In this document: positions 1 to 4,918 of the stretch, in pieces
Numbering within the stretch: the stretch's first letter is position 1
How the letters are laid out: the number at the start of each line of letters is the position of its first letter
Assembly (NCBI GenBank): GCA_934773085.1
Contig: CAKVMU010000120.1
Span: 1 to 5,594, forward strand
DNA length: 5,594 nt
Origin: an uncultured Candidatus Melainabacteria bacterium
GTDB lineage: Bacteria; Cyanobacteriota; Vampirovibrionia; Gastranaerophilales; Gastranaerophilaceae
Reading direction: 5' to 3'
Notes under the pieces: generated by a model
Told to the model about the DNA's origin: nothing
The model's database searches: none
Seen by the model: the letters and a program-made list of their open reading frames with translations, nothing else
Position numbers and translations under genes: made by a program

Positions 1-692
1 GAACATGCAGCCGCAAAAGCTTGCAAGTTTTCATCTTTGTATAATGCATCCAGTTTACCACCAGCAGCTTGTACCAATTCAGTTAATGTTTTTCCGCTTT
101 CTCCGGTAGTATCTTTTAATTTTTGATAGAAAATGCCGCTCAAACTTGCATTTGAGAACAATTCTACACTCAAATTAATTCTGCTGTTTGCATCAGCATA
201 TAAACCAACTTGAAGATTAATACCATCCGCTGTCATACCTACTTGTGAGTTTTTATCAGCGTTTTCCAAGTCATATGCCATAAGCTTGATACCGTTGAAT
301 TCTGCATTTGCTGAAATTCTGTTAATTTCTTGAAGTCTTGCTGCAATTTCAGATTGAATTGCTCTCAAAGATTGAGAACCGTATGTTCCGTTAGCAGCCT
401 GTTCTGTCAAATCTCTTACACGTTGTAAGTGGCTTGTCAAAAGTGAATAAGTTTCTTCTGCAGTAGTTAACATATCTGCACCTGTTGCTGCGTTGTCTGC
501 TGCAACATCTAATGAACTAATCTGGGTATCCCAAGAATTAGCAATTGAATAACCTGCTGCGTTGTCAGATGCGTGGTTAATTTTGAAACCTGTTGTCATC
601 TTCTCAATAGATGAATTCAACGCATTGGTTGCTGAATTTAAGTTCCTCTGTGCAATTAATGAGGATACATTTGTGTTGATTGTGAGTGCCAT
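1..692 (-). CDS. fliC: Flagellin, N-terminal part (C-terminus off the left edge)
   Basis: Structural subunit of the flagellar filament, exported through the flagellar type III apparatus and polymerised outside the cell. The minus strand translates without a stop for 230 codons, starting MALTINTNVSSLIAQRNL. Residues 1-140 are the conserved N-terminal D0/D1 helical region: the family landmarks INTN (5-8), ASDNAAGYSIA (41-51), LQRVRDL (89-95), IQSEI (112-116), RLQEINRIS (119-127) and FNGIKL (132-137) are all present in order. LQVGLYAD (160-167) matches the LQVGANAG-like segment that closes the N-terminal half in other flagellins; what follows is variable. The start ATG (692-690) has AAAGGAG at 707-701, 8 nt upstream, and gives the canonical flagellin N-terminus. 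The C-terminal D1/D0 helices are not in the window. The gene is divergent from the next one and has a sigma-28-like promoter upstream. Cys230 is odd for a flagellin. Identity is close to certain; the symbol follows usual naming. Confidence 0.96.
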   Translation of the reverse strand, partial: MALTINTNVSSLIAQRNLNSATNALNSSIEKMTTGFKINHASDNAAGYSIANSWDTQISSLDVAADNAATGADMLTTAEETYSLLTSHLQRVRDLTEQAANGTYGSQSLRAIQSEIAARLQEINRISANAEFNGIKLMAYDLENADKNSQVGMTADGINLQVGLYADANSRINLSVELFSNASLSGIFYQKLKDTTGESGKTLTELVQAAGGKLDALYKDENLQAFAAAC

Positions 693-835
693 AGATGGAT
701 CTCCTTTCTCTTCGATACGTACTTGTTTTACACTCTACCCACGCAATCCATGCGCAGGAACGGACTGCACGCCCTAATTCACGTGCAATCACCCAGCCAT
801 TTTTCCATAATAGCTGATACTCTCTTTTACGATTT
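693..835 (-). promoter_or_regulatory. Long flagellin 5' leader with alternative hairpins
   Basis: The predicted untranslated leader of the flagellin mRNA is much more GC-rich in its middle (about 740-800) than the AT-rich DNA to its right. On the minus strand TGCACG (787-782) can pair with CGTGCA (771-766) across a 10-nt loop. Alternatively GTGCAG (770-765) can pair with CTGCGC (757-752) across a 7-nt loop, with one G-U pair. Both use bases 766-770, so only one can form at a time. The ribosome site AAAGGAG (707-701) lies downstream and in neither stem. A regulatory role is inference; no known riboswitch was recognised. Confidence 0.35.
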
Positions 836-840
836 ACCTT

Positions 841-867
841 TTTCCGACAAACACCCTAATGACTTTA
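841..867 (-). promoter_or_regulatory. Candidate sigma-28 (FliA/SigD) promoter of flagellin
   Basis: Read on the minus strand, TAAAGTCA (867-860), 11 nt and GTCGGAAA (848-841) match the sigma-28 consensus TAAAGTTT-N11-GCCGATAA at 6 of 8 and 5 of 8 positions with exactly the consensus spacing. It points into the flagellin gene, the classic sigma-28 target. Transcription would start near 835, leaving an untranslated leader of about 143 nt. The -10 is imperfect, so this is a good candidate only. Confidence 0.55.
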
Positions 868-986
868 AGAATCCTTCCTTAAATTACATTCCTTATTTTT
901 TCGTCCGTCGGATTTGTGATATATACTTCTTACACTAACATTATTGCAACACTATATAAAGAAAGTAAACTCTTTTATCTCATTTT

Positions 987-1016
987 TTTACAAATTTTAA
1001 ATAAACTTAATATTAC
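987..1016 (+). promoter_or_regulatory. Weak candidate sigma-70 promoter for the 156-aa gene
   Basis: TTTACA (987-992) differs from the -35 consensus at one base and is followed, after 18 nt, by TATTAC (1011-1016), which keeps TAT and one further base of the -10. TAATAT (1008-1013, spacing 15) overlaps it. The DNA is so AT-rich that chance matches are expected, so confidence is low. Confidence 0.25.
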
Positions 1017-1062
1017 TTCATAAAAAAGGCAATTTTTTAAATAAAAAGAACTTTATCTATAT

Positions 1063-1068
1063 GAGGAG
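1063..1068 (+). promoter_or_regulatory. Shine-Dalgarno GAGGAG deciding a GTG start
   Basis: GAGGAG lies 10 nt before GTG at 1079, in frame with and inside an upstream ATG at 1061. ATG 1061 itself is preceded only by an AAGAA-like stretch. The purine box is the one good ribosome site nearby, so the GTG is preferred, by perhaps 60 to 40. Confidence 0.5.
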
Positions 1069-1078
1069 TACCACAAGA

Positions 1079-1549
1079 GTGAGTCATACAGAAGTTCAAA
1101 ATCATCAAATAGGAAGCAAAATTTCTTTGCAAGGAAAAGATGCAACCATTGTAAGAACATCGGCAGCATATATTACTGTTGTAGACAACAATGGCAATGA
1201 AATTTCTGTGCCAAAAGATTCATCACTTTTTGACTACTCTCAACGAATAGTTGACTCCAACAATAAGCGAATTGAAAAACTTAAAGATAAAGCTGAGGAG
1301 TATCAAACTCTTAAGGCAATTGCACAAAAGAATAAAAAATCTTTTCTTGCACAAATGAGTTCTAGGTGTAAAGAATGGGGCGTTAAATTCTGGCATCAGA
1401 TGGACGGCGCTCAAAGAAAAGAATATAAAGGGCTCAAAGACAGTTATTACGCAGCCGTATTTGATGCAACCGCTGCAGGTAACAGAGAGTTCAGCGCACT
1501 TACTGATGCTTTTTGTTTAACATTGGATAACGCAAAATACTTATGTTAG
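1079..1549 (+). CDS. Uncharacterised 156-aa protein: small beta domain plus helical tail
   Basis: I do not recognise a family. From GTG 1079 the protein has 156 residues (162 if ATG 1061 is used). It has no signal peptide or membrane segment, so it should be cytoplasmic. Residues 10-50 alternate hydrophobic and polar residues and contain two glycine turns (IGSKISLQGKDATIV, then ITVVDNNGNEISVP), which suggests a small SH3- or KOW-like beta barrel. Residues 53-90 are highly charged and rich in Lys and Glu (KRIEKLKDKAEEYQTLKA), a probable helix or short coiled coil. Residues 95-156 are helical with aromatic residues (W100, F104, W105, YKGL, SYYAAVF) and three Cys in all (97, 146, 156). It ends 64 nt before the dehydrogenase gene and is divergent from flagellin. 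That position permits a flagellar role but does not show one. Codon pattern and compact flanks favour a real gene. Confidence 0.72.
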   Translation: MSHTEVQNHQIGSKISLQGKDATIVRTSAAYITVVDNNGNEISVPKDSSLFDYSQRIVDSNNKRIEKLKDKAEEYQTLKAIAQKNKKSFLAQMSSRCKEWGVKFWHQMDGAQRKEYKGLKDSYYAAVFDATAAGNREFSALTDAFCLTLDNAKYLC

Positions 1550-1576
1550 CCTAACAGAACAATAGTAAAACATTCT

Positions 1577-1611
1577 TGATAAGCAATAATTCCTCAAAAA
1601 GGAGATTATCA
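1577..1611 (+). promoter_or_regulatory. Inverted repeat enclosing the dehydrogenase ribosome site
   Basis: TGATAA (1577-1582) is perfectly complementary to TTATCA (1606-1611). Inside them TTCCT (1590-1594) can pair with AGGAG (1600-1604), with one G-U pair. The right inner arm is the Shine-Dalgarno sequence AAGGAG (1599-1604), 9 nt before ATG 1614, so folding would hide it. The arms are AT-rich and joined by a lopsided internal loop (7 nt against 1), so stability is doubtful. Confidence 0.3.
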
Positions 1612-1613
1612 GA

Positions 1614-2624
1614 ATGAAAATGCTTATGTTTGATTTTAGGGAATCAGAGAAGAATTTTTTTGAGAAAAATGAGTTTGCAGATTTTGAGATAACGTTTATA
1701 ACTGAGCCTTTAAACGAGGATACCGAACTTACAGAAGAACAGTTAAACGAAACTGACGTTATTTGTGTTTTTATAAATTCTGATGTCACAGAAAAGGTTT
1801 TAAATAAGTTCAAAAATTTACGTGTAATTGCAACTCGTTCAACCGGATATAATCATATTGATATAAAATACTGTACTCAAAACAATATTAGTGTCTTCAA
1901 TGTAGAAGAGTACGGGCAAACCTCCGTTGCGCAATTTACTATAATGTTAATTCTTGCCCTTGTAAGAAAACTTCTTCCTGCATATCTTGATATGAAACAA
2001 AATATTGTAAGTCACGCATTTTATGAAGGCCGAGACCTTGAAGGTATGACATTAGGGATAATAGGTTGCGGCTCAATCGGCGGAGCTGTTGCACATATTG
2101 CACGTTCATTCGGTATGAATATCCTTATTAACAGCTATATGAAACGTCGTGATATTACACCTTTTGCGAAATATACAACTTTAGACGAAGTAATTGAGCT
2201 TTCGGATATTATATCACTCCATCTTCCGTATACACCGGAGAATTATCATATGATAGGAGAAAACGAATTCAAACGAATGAAAGACGGAGTTTACATTATA
2301 AACACGGCCAGAGGAGAGTTGCTTGACATTGTGGCACTTTATGAAGCTATGCTAAGCGGTAAGGTTGCAGGTACTGCGCTTGATGTGCTTGAGTGTGAAT
2401 ATCTTGCAGTAAAACAGGATAATGTGGTAGAAGACATCAAAGTAGCCAACGAAAAATGTGTAACAAGTGCTCTTATCACACAAAAATTGTTATCAAGAAA
2501 TGACGTAATTATAACTCCTCACATCGGGTACAACACACAAGAATCAGTGGAAACATTGCTTGAAACAACATTCAATAATATAAGGGATTTTTATAAGGGA
2601 ATGCACACTAATCAGATATGTTAA
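1614..2624 (+). CDS. D-lactate dehydrogenase-type 2-hydroxyacid dehydrogenase
   Basis: Cytoplasmic NAD(P)-linked oxidoreductase of the D-isomer-specific 2-hydroxyacid dehydrogenase family. The most likely reaction is pyruvate to D-lactate, but related 2-keto acids cannot be excluded. Its 336 residues match the usual 330-340. Residues 1-100 form the catalytic domain half, with STGYNHID (76-83), typical of the D-lactate branch. The Rossmann domain starts near 145 with GCGSIG (151-156). The catalytic set is complete: Arg233 in NTARG, Glu262 in DVLECE and His303 in TPHIGYNT. About 33 residues between Glu262 and NDVIITPH resemble the long loop of D-lactate dehydrogenases. The residue after Rossmann strand 2, normally Asp in NAD-dependent members, appears to be Ser174, followed by Lys177, Arg178 and Arg179, which hints at NADP(H) use. 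ATG 1614 has AAGGAG 9 nt upstream; ATG 1620 is a less well placed alternative. Fermentative re-oxidation of reduced cofactor is the inferred role. Confidence 0.88.
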   Translation: MKMLMFDFRESEKNFFEKNEFADFEITFITEPLNEDTELTEEQLNETDVICVFINSDVTEKVLNKFKNLRVIATRSTGYNHIDIKYCTQNNISVFNVEEYGQTSVAQFTIMLILALVRKLLPAYLDMKQNIVSHAFYEGRDLEGMTLGIIGCGSIGGAVAHIARSFGMNILINSYMKRRDITPFAKYTTLDEVIELSDIISLHLPYTPENYHMIGENEFKRMKDGVYIINTARGELLDIVALYEAMLSGKVAGTALDVLECEYLAVKQDNVVEDIKVANEKCVTSALITQKLLSRNDVIITPHIGYNTQESVETLLETTFNNIRDFYKGMHTNQIC

Positions 2625-2648
2625 CAAAGGTTCTATTTATGCTAAAAT
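2621..2648 (+). promoter_or_regulatory. Promoter of ruvB, predicting a leaderless mRNA
   Basis: TTAACA (2621-2626, five of six bases of the -35 consensus) and TAAAAT (2643-2648, five of six of the -10) are spaced 16, with an extended -10 TGC (2640-2642). Six bases separate the -10 from the A of the ruvB ATG at 2655, so the usual start distance puts transcription on or next to that A. The -35 overlaps the dehydrogenase stop codon TAA (2622-2624). Confidence 0.6.
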
Positions 2649-2655
2649 TATGCTA
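2637..2655 (+). repeat. Direct repeat TTATGCTA, 11-bp period, over ruvB start
   Basis: TTATGCTA occurs at 2637-2644 and again at 2648-2655, centre to centre 11 bp, about one helical turn. The first copy covers the extended -10 and the second runs into the start codon. It could be an operator half-site pair or chance in AT-rich DNA. Confidence 0.4.
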
Positions 2656-3725
2656 TGGCAATAATATCTGATGATGATAAGAAATTAACGGCATCAAAAC
2701 CGAAAAAGAATCCGAATATTAAAGCGGAATCTATTGAATACGACAAGTCTTTTGAAAACACCATAAGACCAAAAGACTTTGACAGCTACATCGGGCAAAG
2801 CGAGTTGAAAGAAACTCTTAAAATAACTCTGGAAGCTGCCAGACGTCGCTCAAGACCGCTTGATCACATGTTATTTTACGGTCCTCCCGGGCTTGGCAAA
2901 ACAACTATTGCAGGAGTTATTGCATCCCAGATGGGAGTTGAGATAAAAATCACATCGGCTCCGGCTCTTGAACGTCCGAGAGATATTATTGGTATATTAA
3001 TGTCTTTAAAAGGCGGAGAAATTCTCTTCATCGATGAAATTCACCGTTTAAACAAAGTTGCGGAAGAAATTCTATATCCTGCAATGGAAGATTTCACGCT
3101 TGATATGACAACAGGTAAAAGTCAGACTGCAAAAACATTGAGAGTTCCGATTCCAAAGTTCACATTAATTGGCGCAACCACGAAAGCCGGCGAGTTATCA
3201 AGTCCGCTGCGTGACCGATTCGGTATAATTCATCGTCTTGAATTCTACTCAATTGATGAACTTGCAGCTGTAGTAAAAAGAACTGCAAAAATATTAGAAA
3301 TTGATATCACCGACGACGGAGCAAAAGCCATTGCAATGCGCTCAAGAGGAACTCCAAGAATTGCGAACAGACTTATCAAAAGAGTTTCTGACTTTGCAAT
3401 TGTAAAATACGACGGAATTATAGACGAACGAGTAGCTAACGAATCGTTGGATATCTTAAAAATCGACTCCTTCGGACTAGATAACACCGACAGAGCCTTA
3501 CTAAATCTTATCATAGACAAATATGACGGAGGTCCGGTCGGGGTTGAAACAATTGCCGCTGCGCTGAGCGAAGATGTCAGAACAATTGAAGACGTTTGCG
3601 AGCCATACCTGCTTCAAGCGGGACTTTTGCAAAGAACTCCAAGGGGAAGGAAAGTGTCACCGGAAGGTTACAGACATTTGGGTATAAAGCAACCTTCCGA
3701 ACAAAAATCTTTATTTGAATATTAA
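2655..3725 (+). CDS. ruvB: Holliday junction branch migration helicase RuvB
   Basis: ATP-driven hexameric ring motor that, with RuvA, migrates Holliday junctions during recombinational repair; RuvC then cuts them. The 356 residues show every family landmark: the N-terminal [11 protein letters not shown] (38-48), Walker A GPPGLGKT (76-83), Walker B LFIDEIH (124-130), sensor 1 in LIGATT (171-176), the arginine-finger segment SPLRDRFG (183-190), and sensor 2 [10 protein letters not shown] (231-240). The C-terminal winged-helix DNA-binding domain covers about 275-345 ([29 protein letters not shown]). It is some 20 residues longer than E. coli RuvB because of an N-terminal extension. That extension begins MAIIS, as I recall for cyanobacterial RuvB, and LERPRDIIG (105-113) is also cyanobacterial in style. 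This similarity supports ATG 2655 as the true start, although no Shine-Dalgarno sequence precedes it. ruvA and ruvC are not in the window. Its neighbour 9 nt downstream encodes a YibE/F membrane protein. Confidence 0.98.
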   Translation: MAIISDDDKKLTASKPKKNPNIKAESIEYDKSFENTIRPKDFDSYIGQSELKETLKITLEAARRRSRPLDHMLFYGPPGLGKTTIAGVIASQMGVEIKITSAPALERPRDIIGILMSLKGGEILFIDEIHRLNKVAEEILYPAMEDFTLDMTTGKSQTAKTLRVPIPKFTLIGATTKAGELSSPLRDRFGIIHRLEFYSIDELAAVVKRTAKILEIDITDDGAKAIAMRSRGTPRIANRLIKRVSDFAIVKYDGIIDERVANESLDILKIDSFGLDNTDRALLNLIIDKYDGGPVGVETIAAALSEDVRTIEDVCEPYLLQAGLLQRTPRGRKVSPEGYRHLGIKQPSEQKSLFEY

Positions 3726-3734
3726 GGGATAGTT

Positions 3735-4856
3735 ATGAAAAAGTTTTTTACATTGTTGTTTTTGTTTATAACATTGACATTAGGGGCGTTTGCTGACGAA
3801 AAGGAGTCTACTGTATTACCTTCACAAATAGGTATTGTGCAGAATGTTGAGTACATTGATACAAACGAAAACGCTGAGATTTCACAGACAAAACAAACAG
3901 CCGAAATTAAATTAATAAAAGGCGAACTAAAAGGAAATTTAATAAAAATTGACAATATTCTTACCGGAAATCCGTATTACGATATCAAATTAAAAAAAGG
4001 TTCAAGAGTAATCCTCCACGTTGAGGATGAAGGAGACGGACTGGTGTTCTCAGTTGAAGATATCCACCGTTCCGGAGCTTTAATATGGTTATCGATTTTG
4101 TTTTGCGGATTATTGATTTATGTGGGCAGAATAAAAGGGTTTTATAGTCTTATATCAATCATCATAACTTGTATTTTGATATTCAACTTGCTCTCACCTA
4201 TGATATTGTTCGGCATAAACCCCGTATTCGGAGCATTACTGATAAGCTTTTTGTCAACAGCTTTGACAATGTACCTTGTCGGTGGATTTAACAGAAAAAG
4301 CTCCTCTGCGGTGCTTGGCTGTCTCTTAAGTTTAATTACCGCTGCAGGACTGTCCTTTATAACAGTTAGAGTTGCAGCTCTGAACGGATTTAATAATGAA
4401 AATACTATGTTTCTGTTCTCCGCACATCCGGAACTTGATTTTGTCGGACTTGTTATCGCTACAATGATACTTGCAACTCTGGGCGCAGTAATGGACGTTG
4501 CGATGTCAATTGCAAGCACAATTAATGAAATCTATACAATTGACAACTCTAAGAGTGTTAAAGAATTATTTAAATCCGGTATGAACGTCGGACGGGACAT
4601 AATCGGAACAATGGCAAACACATTAATTCTCGTATATCTCGGAGGTTCTCTCCCGTTATTATTATTGGCTTCTAATATAGATTTGCAAAAGTTTATTAAC
4701 CTTAACCAAGTTGTTACAGAGATTGCCTCCGCACTTATCGGAAGTTCCGCAATTGTAATATGCGTTCCTCTGACAGCACTTGTCGCATCAAGACTTGTCA
4801 GACACAAAACAAATACAGAGCAAAACCCTTTAGAGAGTGATATTTCAAACATATAA
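3735..4856 (+). CDS. YibE/F-family multi-pass membrane protein
   Basis: A 373-residue inner-membrane protein of the YibE/F family, whose biochemical function is unknown; a transport or channel role has only been guessed. Residues 1-20 form a signal peptide or first helix (KKFFTLLFLF...GAFA). Residues 21-112 form a soluble, probably extracytoplasmic beta domain with the family pattern KGELKGNLIKIDN followed by KLKKGSRVILHV. At least seven hydrophobic segments follow, at about 115-131, 136-152, 158-182, 192-212, 234-254, 288-310 and 328-352. The hallmark GAVMDVAMSIAS (250-261) and the segment MANTLILVYLGGSLPLLLL (293-311) identify the family. The tail (353-373) is polar. ATG 3735 is preceded by AAGGGA (3724-3729), which overlaps the ruvB stop codon. 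The 9-nt gap makes co-transcription with ruvB likely. The pairing has no obvious functional reason. Confidence 0.93.
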   Translation: MKKFFTLLFLFITLTLGAFADEKESTVLPSQIGIVQNVEYIDTNENAEISQTKQTAEIKLIKGELKGNLIKIDNILTGNPYYDIKLKKGSRVILHVEDEGDGLVFSVEDIHRSGALIWLSILFCGLLIYVGRIKGFYSLISIIITCILIFNLLSPMILFGINPVFGALLISFLSTALTMYLVGGFNRKSSSAVLGCLLSLITAAGLSFITVRVAALNGFNNENTMFLFSAHPELDFVGLVIATMILATLGAVMDVAMSIASTINEIYTIDNSKSVKELFKSGMNVGRDIIGTMANTLILVYLGGSLPLLLLASNIDLQKFINLNQVVTEIASALIGSSAIVICVPLTALVASRLVRHKTNTEQNPLESDISNI

Positions 4857-4862
4857 AAATAA

Positions 4863-4891
4863 TTGCATTTAAATTTTTCATGTGCTATACT
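4863..4891 (+). promoter_or_regulatory. Sigma-70-type promoter of the secreted protein gene
   Basis: TTGCAT (4863-4868) and TATACT (4886-4891) are separated by 17 nt, with an extended -10 TGC (4883-4885). Transcription would start near 4898, giving a leader of about 21 nt that contains the ribosome site. It begins only 6 nt after the stop codon of the YibE/F gene, and no terminator hairpin is visible between them. Confidence 0.7.
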
Positions 4892-4918
4892 CTGGGGTAT
4901 CAAAAAGGGAGAGAGAAT

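Larger units (their letters stand above)
693..1078. other. Intergenic region between divergent genes
   Basis: This stretch of about 390 bases separates flagellin (minus) from the 156-residue protein (plus). The left part is the flagellin leader and candidate sigma-28 promoter. The right part (about 880-1060) is strongly AT-rich with runs of T and A. It offers one weak plus-strand sigma-70-like pair, TTTACA (987-992) and TATTAC (1011-1016), spaced 18. Short open frames on both strands here have no ribosome sites and no recognisable product. No RNA gene or repeat family is evident. Confidence 0.6.

Noticed and set aside
904..912. Short palindrome TCCG-T-CGGA
   Set aside because: Nine bases with a one-base centre is too short to call an operator, and no second copy is visible in the window.
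562..938. Overlapping open frames on both strands in the flagellin start and leader
   Set aside because: They run through the flagellin coding region and leader, have no ribosome sites, and encode no recognisable protein.
920..949. Minus-strand sigma-70-like pair TTGCAA-N18-TATATA upstream of flagellin
   Set aside because: Each box matches only four of six bases, both boxes are self-complementary, and the DNA is very AT-rich; the sigma-28 candidate closer to the gene is more convincing.
1022..1038. AAAAAA-GGCAA-TTTTTT inverted repeat resembling a terminator
   Set aside because: The stem is only A-T pairs with no GC core, and it lies just upstream of a plus-strand gene; it would not terminate efficiently.
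1544..1556. TGTTA-GCC-TAACA hairpin at the end of the 156-aa gene
   Set aside because: The stem is five pairs with no following T run, so it is not a credible intrinsic terminator.
3245..3520. Minus-strand open frames inside ruvB and the YibE/F gene
   Set aside because: They are antisense to clearly conserved proteins and have no independent start signals or family resemblance.
4857..4885. Possible terminator after the YibE/F gene
   Set aside because: The T-rich stretch has no GC hairpin before it; it is better explained as the promoter spacer of the next gene.
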